From Aporrectodea caliginosa (lineage: Eukaryota; Annelida; Clitellata; Crassiclitellata; Lumbricidae): a DNA stretch of 64,000 nt. Position 1 is the stretch's first letter, and each line of letters starts with the position of its first letter. The notes under the pieces were generated by a model, which saw only the letters and a program-made list of their open reading frames with translations, was not told where the DNA came from and ran no database searches. Below, piece by piece: positions 1 through 10,699 of the stretch. Made by a program: the position numbers and the translations under genes. The stretch is from contig JACEVL010000281.1 in assembly GCA_020284085.1 (NCBI GenBank), positions 122,501 through 186,500 of the forward strand, given 5' to 3'.

Positions 1-148
1 ATTGCTAATAAATGAAAATTAGAATTAACTACTGAAGTTTGTTAATCGATTAGAATTAGAATCAGCAAAATCTTGTAGTTAATCGAATAGAATTAGAATT
101 AGTTGTCTAAATGGTTAGCTAATCGATTAGATTCGTTACCCATCTCTG
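1..148. mobile_element. hAT-type MITE, right end only (cut by window edge)
   Basis: The segment is made of repeated TTAGAATTAGAATTAG-like units and ends in CCCATCTCTG at 139-148, the inverse of the CAGAGATGGG terminus seen complete at 53553. The interior (variants of TTAATCGATTAGAATTAGAA) matches that copy on the opposite strand. It is non-coding and the left end lies outside the window. Confidence 0.7.
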
Positions 149-3100
149 ACCAGTTCAGATCAAATCATTAAAAATTAGTTTAGATCAAGCTATATCCTCA
201 TAATGTTGAATTGGATTGGATTATCGTTCATTGGATTAGATTATAGATTAGATCAGTTGGTTGGAGTGGAATGGATTAGATTAGTAAATTGAATTAGTTT
301 GGATCAGTTCAGATCAGATTACTGAGATTAGGTCACATTAAATCGGCCTAGTCTACGTGTTACTCGATTTTACATGTAGTAAAAAGACTAAAAACTCTGG
401 AATAGAGGCAGTTTTCTTCCAACAGACGCCAATTCTTTGAGTGAGCAACAGTAGTGTCGACCGTCAGCAGATACCCTCGTCGTGCGTAGCCCGCATCTGA
501 GGTGGTCACATCCCAGCCCTGATGGTCGTCGCCAGGCTGTTTATTTTTGAGCGAGGGAGTGACAAAGATTACAGAGCCGGCGGCAGTCGTGGACTCCAGT
601 GCTTCAGTCACTCCTTCGGAGGCCCTCCTACACCGTATACACTCCACAGCCATTACCAGCCCGGACTTACCGCCTTGCTATATATCCCGCATCCACTGTT
701 CGCGCAAGGCAATCAAATAGCACCGGGTGCTGTAAGAACGAAATGAAAATCATAATGGTGGCATCATTTTGATGCTAACAGAATCTTTAATTTATTCCCA
801 TTTCAGAAGACAAAGCCATGCTGAAACTTTAAACTTTCGACTGGGTTTCCCTTGCTTAAATAGTATTTATCTATTTATTATTAAGCCAGAGACGCTTTAG
901 TACTGCTACTATAGTGATTTACTAGCACTATTGTTAGTAATAGTATATAAATAAATGAAAGCGCATTTGTGGCTATAGCAGGGCTAAATAAAGTGTGTCC
1001 GGACACAAAGTTGCCATTGTTGAGTGTTCAGTTTATTTGTCACGGATTGTGTACTGCAGTGTGTACTGTGTAGTATGAATTTTTGAGAGATTAACTTAAG
1101 TCGACTACACACGATTTCATTCTAAAACATTTATTTACCAATTCAAGCACAGTTTTAAAGTTTGAGGAAAAATGTACAGTTGACATTTCTGAATATTTTA
1201 AGCACTGTGATATGGTTATTCCGAAATAGCAAGATGCGATCAAAATGTAATTGATAAGATCGTTTAGGTATTTGACTTTGCCTTAGACTTCGCATCGTCT
1301 GTATACTTACTATTCCCAACAACTTTAAGTAAATTTCATGAATAGATGCGTAAAGCATACAATTACCGGAAAACACGTTAAAACGGAAGCTACATGTAAT
1401 TCCGTGGTTTTCGTGCCATGGCAGAAGTGACATCGAAGAGCTTATCCATGTAAGTACTTATATATAGAGAGGATCTCATCTGCACTCTTATCACAATAAC
1501 TGAACAGAGCACTTGACATTTTTATCCTGACTTCTCTCCTATACTTATCTTTCATGCCACTCCAATTCCAGACACAACCGCCGGAAGTAGCGTCTGTCTG
1601 TCCATCCGTCTGACCTCTGGATCTGAACTTGGAACCAAAACGGACCATATTAGCCTATACATGCCTCATCGATTTCACTTTTGACTGAGCAGCTGCGAAT
1701 AAGCTGGTTCACGTGACTTAGTTATTTGGAAGTTTGAAGTCCACCTTTTACGATTACGATTACTTTAATTAGGCCTAGTTCCTTTTCTACCCCTATCCCT
1801 AACCGCCAACCAAGGAAAACTACATATTATAAAGGATACCTTGCAATAATAGGCGTAATTGCCCCATCTTTAGCTTAGATTTGATTTAAGAGGAGAGCAG
1901 ATCCGACTTTATGACCAATAGTACGCATTCTTGTACTCGGTACATCACTAACTAGAAACTTGGCAACACTTTCTAGTCTTTGACCAAATCCGGTGCGATT
2001 GTCCCTTTTCCCACCGATGTCCAACGCCCACTTGCATCTAATTTCTTCTTCGTTCGGTCGCCATATTGTTCCGGTAACACGCTGCGCCCCCCACTACCTG
2101 CCTGCGCTGTAATTAAGGCTAATTCCGTCTGCGGTCTAACCCTGACGTTCACACGGATGTTACACAACGGAATGAAAGACCAGGGCCGATCACATGAGGG
2201 CGCCACTGCCCGCAGGGTCATGACGGTTCCATACTGGTTCCATGCTGGTTCCAGCGTTTCGCTACTTTTCTGCGACCTGCTGGGCTCCTGCAGGCTGTTC
2301 CATGGCAGTTTTGGTTATTCCACGGTTCCCTTATGATGCTACAGTTCCTGCTGGATGCCTGGATCTGTTATGTTATGTTACTAGTCTGTTATGGGCTAGA
2401 AATTCGAGAGATGGGCACTAAATACGTTGAAAGTAATCTGCGTTTGAACTACTCTTGAACTTGAAGTTGTTTCACTAGTTGTTAGCTAATGCTTTGAGAA
2501 CAGGCAGTGCACTACTTTTATAACTACTTTTCTTATGCCGTATACGATGGGAACTGTTTTTGATTACAAGTATAATTGATTAACAGTTTTAGGTAATGTT
2601 CGACTACTATAATGGGAGGTATAGACTAAAAAATAAACCCACTGCAACTAACTGTGAGAGAAAAATTAGTTGGGCACACAGGAGACAAGTTGCGTGGTAT
2701 ACTAAGCATGCAACAAACAACTCTCTTGCTGAAAAAATAGCTAACTACAAATCTGAGCTTTCGTGGTTTAACTATTAACTACAACTACTTTCTAGCAACA
2801 TAGTTAACTATATTTAATCTATTTAACAAGTAATTTGACTACTACTACTTAAATACAGTAGTTAATTGCAGCCTATCAGTGCGAAATTACACGCCCACAG
2901 CGTGTACACAGAACTACAGCGTAGTTCTGCTTGTCTCATTCAATACCTTATAAGTTCCATTGTTCAAAAGAGTTACAGTTACTTATTGTGTTCTGAGTGA
3001 CTTTGAGCCTGTAGTAGGCTACACTGGAGAAGTCACTGTATACATGTAGATGGCTATGAGACATGAAATGACGCAGCAATGTGGTGAGAAATATCAGACA

Positions 3101-3705
3101 TTTCAAAACCGAACTATAGATTGCAAGACAGATGGTGACAGGCTGAGCGAGTTCCATTTCTTGTGACCCATGTATGCTTTGTCAACGAGTCCGTAGCGGT
3201 TCCGGCAAAAAGGCGATGACAGTGCTTCTCAATAACGTTACGGGACATTAACATCCTCACTATATAAAGTCATCGAATGAAGAAGCACTCATCCATCAAC
3301 CCCACGCACACCCAGTCAACAACCCTTAAATAGATAAGCCTATAATACTCGGGGTACCAGCAGTTTGGGTCGTGTACAGTACACTGAGCTTAGGTGCATC
3401 AATTGTGATGCTGATGATACCTATACAGTTGCTGAGTTGGCAGGCGATTAACAAAGCACCTGTTAAACTCTGCCACCATCCTGCCAGTAGGATGAGGGCG
3501 TCGCCCTGATGATGGGCCAACAGCCATGGCTCCATGCAACATCCATCCTCCGCCTTTGTGAATAGGCAATATACAAACGTAGGTGGGTACATTTATATAG
3601 CGCCGTCGTTATTCTTTAAAAGTTACATTTACGGTCAATGCGTAAAGCATACAATCATTTAACAGACAAAATAAACCATTAGGGTAATTTTCGGCGGAAG
3701 GATGT
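149..3705. other. Non-coding stretch, no gene recognised
   Basis: 149-340 is a degenerate GGATTAGATTAG-type simple repeat. The patches 360-746 and 1980-2336 are richer in GC and open in overlapping frames on both strands, but none of those frames shows a domain, a signal peptide or convincing splice borders. At 2230-2260 there is a short tandem of GGTTCCATACT-like units. The rest is AT-rich with no feature I can support. The GC-rich patches may be old repeats. Confidence 0.5.
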
Positions 3706-3712
3706 TGCATAT

Positions 3713-3893
3713 ATACATACATACCTACGTACGTACATACATACATACATATATACTTACATACATACATGCATAATACTTGCATACATACATATATACA
3801 TGCAATACATACATACATACTTGTACACAATGTATACATACATAAATATATTCTAACATAAATGCATGCATGCATACCAGAAATAAACATGCA
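3713..3893. repeat. (CATA)n microsatellite, imperfect
   Basis: A run of CATA/TACA tetramers broken by single-base changes. The cysteine- and tyrosine-rich open frames across it are translation artefacts of the repeat. Confidence 0.9.
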
Positions 3894-4294
3894 CATATAC
3901 AGTGCCCCAAGTATATAGCCTATCTTAGTTTTCTTCATTCAGCTGCTCTAAGAAAGGCCAGTCACTCGTAGATAATTAGCCAAACAATGTTCTGTTTGTG
4001 TTACCATACGTCATAATTATTCTCCTCTTGAGAATTGTTTGCCGAGATGAGTCAACAGATTAATCGAGAGGTAATTATTATTAAGACCAGGGTTCACTGA
4101 GGTCAAAGTATATCATGATCTGACGAAATCAACCATTGGGGTCATTTTGGGCGGATTACAGTTGTTGCATAACTTTTGTTGTGTGATGATGGCTAGCATG
4201 TTCGGACAATGAATGAATTCACAGGGGATGTTCCATTTGAATTCTGAAAATCCAGAGCATCCCTTCTCCACCCATCCTGTCGTTCATCTATAGC

Positions 4295-4450
4295 AGTGGC
4301 GTAACCAGGTCTTCCATAAAATTACGCAGTTTTGAAGAACTCTGAGGGAGGGGTCTGGGGAGGGGGCTGTGCCCTCTCCCCAGGGTAAGAAAAATTTTCA
4401 TTTAGGGGTTTGTAATGGTGCATTTTGGAGACCAACTTTTGATTCAAAGT
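4295..4450. mobile_element. hAT-like element fragment, left end
   Basis: Begins with CAGTGGCGTAACCAGG, the same terminal motif as the complete element at 50426 (CAGTGGCGTAACGAGG). A G-rich and C-rich body follows, including a GGGGTCTGGGG stretch. I could not find a matching right end, so this is a truncated copy with approximate borders. Confidence 0.4.
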
Positions 4451-4591
4451 AATAACATTTTTACATAAGTTCTTTGGAAAATTATAATTATAATTTCATA
4501 ATTTGATTTTTAAAATGGGTTCAGCTGCAAAGTCCCAGCCACCAACGTAGACTAGAAACAGACAGACTCATCAAAGCAATTAACTAAAGCA

Positions 4592-6160
4592 TGATTCATT
4601 CATTCATTACAGAGATTTACATAGCGCCCCTTCAAGATTATCTACTTAGGAGCGCACCCGACCCAACTCCGAAGTCCGAACAGTCTTGAAGTTAGAATAG
4701 AACGTGATCTGAAGGGCTCTCGGCATTAGGCGTAGTGCCAAAGGAAGCCCATCCCAGATTGCAGGCCAGCAACAGAAAAAGCACGGCGCTGCAGAATAGA
4801 AGTCCGCGACCGGGAGACAAGAACCTCAGCCTGCCTAGAAGAGCGAGGAGAACCACGGTGCTGGATGCTGAGGGTGGTGCTCCTGTAGATAAACAGAGAC
4901 CACATCAGCGCCAGACATAAGGAAGAGATCCGGTAAGCGATCCACTGTGGGAAAGGAAGCCAATGCAAGACATCCCGCATATAGTCAGTAACATGGCGGA
5001 ATCTTGGGATGAAACCAATATATAGCGTGCCGCCGAGCGTAGGACCCGAACCAAGCACCCAACCCGAGTCGCCGGAAAACCCACACAGAGGGCGCTGCAA
5101 TAATCAAGACGGGAAACAACAAAGAAGTGGATAAGCATTAAGGCAGCATTAAAGGTTAAGGAACGGAAGACCTCTCTAAGCTGACGCAGCTGGTATACAC
5201 AATCGCGGCATAGCAGGTTGATATGCCGCGTTAACGTTAGTTCTTGGTCTAATGTGACACCAAGGTCCCGGACAAAGGATGAGAAAGCAATGGCGTACGG
5301 AGCTGAAATGCCGCCCGGGGCGACGGCCCAAAATGCTGCCTTTGACCACTTAATTTTGGATATGTTATTTTCTTTAACTAAGAGATTGCAGTTTTCATGA
5401 CGATCGTCGATCTCATTGCATACACGCCTATAATTTTATTTTATAAAGTTGATAGCCTGCCTGGATTTATCAATTAATTAATTTCTTTGCCACTGTGAGA
5501 AAGTAATCTGCGGGAACTCCTGGGCAAGGGCCTCCAAATCAATTTTGGCGAGCTGCTGGCGCGTGCCAAGCCAAATGAACTGGGTGTTAGATGAGTTTAG
5601 CCGCAGGCGATTAGAGGACATCCAGGCCTCGAGAACCTCCATTGACCGGTTCATGACCCGGGCTTCGGTAATGGCTGCTGACGCAGGACAGTGCAAAAAC
5701 GCCTGCAGGTCACCCGCATATTATAAGATTGGTTCAGCACAGAGCAAGGCTCAGCAAGAGGCCAGGAGAGGACCAGTATCAGCAATATAAATAATATAAT
5801 TAGAGAAGAGGGCCCAGCACAGATTCCTGGGGCAGGCCAAACGGGACTGGAACACATGGAGTCCTAGTAGACACGTAGACCGCAGAGAAGGAACGGTGAT
5901 GGAGGTAGGAAACAATCCCGTCAAGAAAGTTACCAGAAAGGCCAAACGAGGTAGATAGGCGCCTAAGAATGATATCGTGATCGACGGTGTCAAACGCCGT
6001 GCTGACAGCAAATAATGCTAAGAGGATGACCTGTGACCTATCAATAGCCCCATAGATATCAGAGAGGAGGCGAACTAACAGGGTCTCCGTCGAGTGGCCG
6101 TTACGAAAACCAGATTGAAAAGTCGGCAGCAAATTGTCCTTATCAAGATACCTTAACATA
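4592..6160 (-). pseudogene. L2/CR1-like LINE, 3' half, decayed reverse transcriptase
   Basis: Broken minus-strand frames read in order from 6160 to 4592 give a non-LTR reverse transcriptase of the L2/CR1 type. They begin with the SGFRNGHSTET block and an AFDTVDHDI block (5800-6159), followed by a degraded LPQESVLGPLL block (normally PQGSVLGPLLF). Then come an NSSNTQFIWLG segment (5478-5696), an SRLDYCSALCVG segment (4905-5138), and a C-terminal RRAFSVAGLQSGMG block near 4740. Frame changes and stops make it inactive. It ends in a GAGCGC...GCGCTATG hairpin and an ATGA-type tail near 4592, which marks the 3' terminus. The 5' half is missing, as usual for truncated LINE copies. Clade is from motif recognition. 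Confidence 0.8.
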
Positions 6161-6835
6161 TACAGAAACCAACTTCATAAAGCTGCTGCTTTACGAGTGT
6201 CGCAATAGTTTCGCCAGTGGTGTCAAGCGTTGGCAAAACTTGGGATGACAGTTAGGCCCTATAAATTGTTCTTTTGCCACATGCTGAGAAACGGGTTGTT
6301 CACGCTATCAACATATCGTATAAGCTGACCGATATCTGTTCTGTGCTCGCATCAAACAATAAAGTGTACAACCTAGCCGCACGACATTCTGCCACAATAA
6401 TGTCTCGAACTCACAGGCCACACAGGTGGATCAGCTGATTTTTGAATCAACGGACTTACATGACATTGTATGTACTGGGTTTTGCGTGGACCAGATGACA
6501 TTAGCTTACGATGATTTAATCTATAGTGTCGGTCTGTGATCAAAATTTCAGAAGTGCCACGAAATTTGCAGAGTCTTCATTATGTCGGCGAAGGGAAATG
6601 TTTTACTGACTGTACAGTAATAACGTCTGCACATTAGAAATTCAATGAATAATAGTAATCTAGAATGTCAAAAAGTATTCTAAACGGTGAAAAAAATTTG
6701 AGAGCTGCTAAAATCTTTACGCATTTGCGTAATTGCGTAATGCTAGTTACGCGCCTGATCTATAGCATCATCTGTCTCAAAGGTCCACACACACGCACGC
6801 ACACACGCACTGACAAACACGCATACATTGTGTTG
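6161..6835. other. No gene seen
   Basis: Ordinary AT-rich sequence. A short (CACG/CACA) run lies at about 6785-6825. No domain, RNA gene or element end was recognised. Confidence 0.5.
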
Positions 6836-6864
6836 TATTGTATTGTATTGTATTGTATTGTATT
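6836..6864. repeat. (TTGTA)n microsatellite, LINE tail
   Basis: Five to six perfect pentamer copies directly abut the 3' end of the adjoining minus-strand LINE fragment, so this is probably its retroposition tail, expanded. Confidence 0.85.
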
Positions 6865-6867
6865 TAT

Positions 6868-7350
6868 AAATTTATAAAGCGCCTCTCACAGTGAACACCA
6901 ATCAGAGGCGCTCCCAGTGCGAAAGACTCCGAGCGAAAAGAGTGGGCTTAAGACAGCGAAAAGAAGCATCAGGCCCACCAGATATAGTATCAAAGAACGA
7001 GCTGATGAAGGGAGTTGGTTCCAAAGTGAAGGGCCAATGAAGGCAAAAGCTCGAGATTTAGCCATAGTAGTCCTCGCTCGTGGGACAAGAAAGTCAAGGC
7101 GATGAAGTGAGAGAAGCGGACGGTGAGAGGTGGCGGAGATATGCCGGCGAACGAGGCAACAGAGGTATTTGGGAGCTATAGGCCAGAATAAGACCGACAG
7201 ACAAGAACAAGGACCTTAAGCTGGATACGAGCAGTGAGAGGGAGCCAGTGAAGTTGTTCCAACATACAGGGGGAGATGTGCGAGAAGCAAGGCAGTCGAG
7301 CTGTCAGCCTGGCAGCCGCATTAAGCACACACGCACACACCCACAATCCA
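6868..7350 (-). pseudogene. L2/CR1-like LINE, 3'-terminal fragment
   Basis: Read on the minus strand, the segment gives the typical C-terminus of an L2-type reverse transcriptase: a LEQLHWLPLTARIQLKVLV block at 7180-7260, then SRAFAFIGPSLWNQLPSS near 7010-7060. The GCGCCTCT...AGGCGCTTTATAAAT terminus and the pentamer tail follow. Only the last part of the ORF survives. The terminal motif is shared with the SINEs of this window. Confidence 0.75.
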
Positions 7351-7705
7351 CAGTATCTATGCACATCCCTCGTGAAGAATCTGGTTCACTACGCTGAGCT
7401 TTCCAAAGAACCGCTTTAGAAATGTTCAAGTTTAGGGATTTACTGTTGCGAAAACCTGTTGCTGTCATTCTGAGCGCTGTTACCGTCTCTGTCAACACGT
7501 GGCGCCTCTGCCGAATAGAACTTACTCTAATGTTGGCCGAATAGTCGCGCCTAGCGAATAACCGTGAAACACGGTTACTTGGTAGGCTGCACTTAATGCC
7601 AATTAAACTTGGTATATTTCTTGTGGTATGAATGTAGGCATCAGTGCATAATTATTTTAACTGTATAACTACTGTGACAAATGTCCCAGTATTGTACTTG
7701 AACAC

Positions 7706-7915
7706 TTGTTATAGCGCCCCTACCAGATTTCTCATTCAGAGGCGCTCCCGACTACTGCGCGGACACTGAATCGGAGTTTCACGCCGAAGCGCATGAGCAA
7801 TTGCGAGTGAAGGACTTGCCCAGGGTCCCTACGCGGCGACTTTGAGGTGGATTCGAACCCGCAACCCTCCAGCTGCAAGGCACCGAACATACCCCTAAAC
7901 CACCGCGCCCCAGTT
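7706..7915 (-). mobile_element. tRNA-derived SINE (family A), nearly full length
   Basis: On the minus strand a tRNA-like head starts near 7915, with an A-box-like TGGTTTAGGGG and a B box GGGTTCGAATCC (complement at about 7850-7865). A body of about 100 bp follows, then a LINE-like 3' end (GAGCGCCTCTGA...GGGGCGCTATA). A second, very similar copy lies at 24728-24940. SINEs like this are transcribed by RNA polymerase III and moved by a partner LINE; here the shared 3' end points to the L2-like LINE. Confidence 0.8.
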
Positions 7916-7989
7916 GTATTGTGATGTGTTGTATTGTGTATTGTATTGTACTCCACGTTTATAATGCGACTGAGCCACCCGCAGTAAAG

Positions 7990-8092
7990 ATCCGAGAAAT
8001 TAATCTCTGATAAACCGACCCGACCGGGAAGCGAACCCGGGGCGCCGACGTGACGAACAGGCTACCAACCCACTCGGCCACTCAGGATCCTT
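7990..8092 (-). mobile_element. tRNA-like SINE head or tRNA pseudogene
   Basis: On the minus strand CCTGAGTGGCCGAGTGGGTT resembles the 5' half of a serine/leucine-type tRNA with the A box. About 35 bases further on, GGTTCGCTTCCCGG is a B box with a T-arm stem. The acceptor stem does not close cleanly, so a functional tRNA is unlikely. Confidence 0.45.
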
Positions 8093-8157
8093 AGTAGTTT
8101 TAGGATTTGCCCCAGTCGTTTTAGGATTTGTCCCAGTAGTTTTGGTGATTTGTCCCA
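8093..8157. repeat. Short tandem repeat, about 22-bp unit
   Basis: Three imperfect copies of AGTTTTAGGATTTGCCCC-like units lie immediately left of the perfect hairpin at 8163. Confidence 0.7.
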
Positions 8158-8162
8158 TGTAA

Positions 8163-8208
8163 TACTCTACTTTCAATGTTAGTTTCCAATAACATTGAAA
8201 GTAGAGTA
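8163..8208. repeat. Perfect 19-bp inverted repeat (hairpin)
   Basis: Arms 8163-8181 and 8190-8208 are exact reverse complements around an 8-base loop. No transposon-like flanking duplication was found. Confidence 0.85.
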
Positions 8209-8825
8209 GCAGACTTTATCCCAGTAGTCCAAAGTTCCAAACCCGTTAAAATATGCACTGGTAGGCATACATGTATGTATGCTTGCATGTATGTAGGCGT
8301 GTGTAAGTGCGTGTGACGAATAGCTGTTGTGTTGGTCTGTATAATACTTACGTACGTACGTACGTGTGTATGCACGTATGAATGTATTGTAATGTAATGT
8401 AATGTAAATCTTTGAAAATTTATAAGCGACCACAAAAGCAATGTCAGGGAAACCAGCTTATTCACCGGCACTATATCAAATCAAATCCGCAAACTTCTCT
8501 GTATTGCATAGGCTACAAATAGCTATATTCACAAACGAAATAGCTGTTGTGGTTACTTGAAACTCAAAGTCTCAGACCCTTAATTAATTGGCAGTTAGGC
8601 TTCGTGCACCTGCAAATATGTGCTTCGGATTGTACATGTACGTCTAGCTCCGACTGGTTTGACTAGTATGCAAATTTAAGGAATACTTTACAGTTTACAC
8701 AATTGACCTGTGTAAGACTGCCTATAGAGGTGATATTGTAATGTAACTTGGTTCACTAGTCACGTGGTACACCGCAAAGGGCAGATTGACGGAATTAGCG
8801 GTTAATGTTGGAGGACATTGGTTGC

Positions 8826-9358
8826 TTATCTGCTCTGATAAATGTATTGACGTTTATAGATCACTATGTAATAGATGACTGACTAAGTTGGTTAGGACAA
8901 ATTGCTATTAAGTTACGATTTATTGACCTTACATTTAAGCTACAATTTATTGACGTTTATAGATCACTAGACTGACTAAGTTAGTAAGTTCTTAGGATAA
9001 ATTGCTATTAAATTACTAAGTTACAATTTATTGTCATTTACAGATCACTAAGTGACTAAGTTGGTTAGTTCGTAGGATAAATCACATTTAAATTACAATT
9101 AATTGACGTTTATAGAATATAGATCACTAAGTTCTGAGTAAGTTGGTAGTTCTTAGGATAAATTACTAAACTTATTAAGTTACAGTTTATTGACGTTTAT
9201 AGATCACTAAGTACGTAGGCTGTAATGTAATGTAATGTAACAGAATACTTTATAACGTAAGTTAGTCAGTTCTTAGGATAAATTACATTTACGTTACAAT
9301 TTATTGACGTTTATAGATCACTAAGTGACTGACTAAGTTGGTAAGTTCTTAGAATAAG
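8826..9358. repeat. Minisatellite, about 90-bp unit
   Basis: About six degenerate units each contain TTATTGACGTTTATAGATCA and a nearby CTTAGGATAAATTAC block, with unit lengths that vary by insertions. The array ends against the stop codon of the peptide-precursor ORF and would lie in or just past its 3' untranslated region. Confidence 0.85.
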
Positions 9359-9766
9359 TTACTGTTCGAACAATTTCTCTTCGCTGTGGTCGTTGCCTCT
9401 GGAGTTGATCTGACGCTTCGAAAATCGACGGAGTTTGATCGCAAAGAAGGGAACTTCGGAGTTCATCCTATCTTCTTCCATCGACGGCTCTCCGAGACTG
9501 GCATCCTCCGCCGGTATCTCCGCTTCCGGTAGGATATCGCGGATCCGTGATTCTGGGGTCAAGGGTTCATAGGGAAGGTGTCGCTTGCCAACGAAGTGAC
9601 CGGCCGTACACTTGCACAGATTCCCGCCCTTGCCCCACTTGCAGACCTTGTCGCAGTAAGAGACATATTCGAAGGAGTGGCTGACATCCTGGGTCACGAG
9701 CAGCATCATTAATACGAGTCCGGCAACTGCAGGGTTCTGCAACAGCAGCAGCAGCTTACGCGCCAT
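9359..9766 (-). CDS. Candidate secreted, amidated, disulfide-bonded peptide precursor
   Basis: An uninterrupted 135-codon frame from ATG (9766) to TAA, with GC content and codon use unlike the AT-rich surroundings. Residues 1-30 form a classic signal peptide: basic MARK start, leucine-rich core, likely cut near VSHS-FEY. Just after it lies a block with four cysteines at residues 38, 42, 51 and 53 (YCDKVC...LCKC), ending in Gly-Lys-Arg at 60-62. That is a prohormone-convertase site which would leave a C-terminal valine amide. The remainder is acidic (PEAEIPAEDAS, MEEDR) with further dibasic sites at 113-114 and 117-118, as in neuropeptide or hormone precursors. The likely mature product is about 28 residues with two disulfides. 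I cannot assign it to a named family. A longer ORF can be read from an in-frame GTG at 9769, but the ATG is the natural start. Upstream non-coding exons were not identified. Coding status is inferred from architecture. Confidence 0.6.
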   Translation of the reverse strand: MARKLLLLLQNPAVAGLVLMMLLVTQDVSHSFEYVSYCDKVCKWGKGGNLCKCTAGHFVGKRHLPYEPLTPESRIRDILPEAEIPAEDASLGEPSMEEDRMNSEVPFFAIKLRRFSKRQINSRGNDHSEEKLFEQ

Positions 9767-9769
9767 CAC

Positions 9770-10328
9770 TTTTTCGGCAGCAGACGTTTGAGATACAGAT
9801 GATTAGGAATGTCTGGAACGCAGTTGGCTACTTCCAGAGATTTTGTGAATGTGTCGGTCGATACTTTCCGGATGTTACGGGATATTTTCGGCTGCTTCTT
9901 GGTGTTTCAGGTGTTTCCGGATGCTTTTCTGGTGTGTAAGTATGTTTGTTTTAGAGTGATTCTGGAAAGATTCAGAATGTTTTCTCGCACTTGGGCCTAA
10001 TTCAGAGGTTGTCCTGTGGTTCAGGAACGTTCAGACTTTCGTTCAGCTGATTCGTCCGATCTTTCTCTGATTTTCTTTACGTCTCATGTTAAGAACAAAA
10101 TAAAAAAAGTTACTTTGCTGTTAAGATTTATGAAAGTCTCAGAGCAGATACATAAGCAAGTAAGTAAGTTAGTAAACGTCCAATTCACTCAGTGCTTCAA
10201 TCGATCAGTGACTTCTGTTATTGACTGACGACTTATAGACGATCAGATTGACGGTTTGGTTGTTAGGTAGTGGCGCTATATAATTTATTATTTGAGATTA
10301 TACCGGATCAGATGGTGCTTCAGAACAA
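9770..10328. other. No gene seen
   Basis: T-rich sequence upstream of the peptide precursor. A repeated TTTCGGGTGTTTC/GGATGTTTC-like pattern occurs at 9860-9930. Any promoter or 5' exon of the minus-strand gene would lie here, but none can be placed confidently. Confidence 0.4.
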
Positions 10329-10435
10329 CTCATGGTTGTTCGCGAATAAGCTGGTACCCTGCGCTTGGCTTTCGAGTGGCGCTTTAGAAGTTTGGCGAAT
10401 ACGATTACGAGATTACGATTATGATAATAATAATT
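10329..10435 (+). mobile_element. SINE 3' end (family B) with ACGATTAC tail
   Basis: GTTCGCGAATAAGCTGGT, then GTGGCGCTTTAGAAGTT, then ACGATTACGAGATTACGATT matches the 3' part of the copy at 37131-37245. The head is missing. Confidence 0.6.
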
Positions 10436-10699
10436 TTTACTAGAAAAGAACGCAAGTCGCATTTCATATAGACTAGCGCAGATTGACTTTGGACCTCTTC
10501 GGGAGTGCTTTGTCTGGTAGTCGTTTGAACTGAACGAAATTGTTTCGTTAAGTCCAGCAATTCAGTCACGAAAGCATTGTAAGACTAGCGGCTAAATCGC
10601 GAGTACGACAACAGTTGAACAATAAGAAATTTTCTTGGCGTGTTGCATATGGTAGTTCGATACGGATGAAGTCCTTATTCTGTTCCTTTGTAAAAGGCG
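10436..10699. other. No gene seen
   Basis: AT-rich spacer with a short ATAATA run next to the SINE tail. It ends with the AAAAGGCG that serves as left target duplication of the following hAT-like element. Confidence 0.4.

Noticed and set aside
1973..2336. Overlapping +118 and -82 codon frames in a GC-rich patch
   Set aside because: No domain or signal peptide; GC-richness alone keeps both strands open. Possibly an old repeat.
8018..8092. Possible functional tRNA (Ser/Leu type)
   Set aside because: A and B boxes are present, but acceptor and anticodon stems do not close; better explained as a SINE head.
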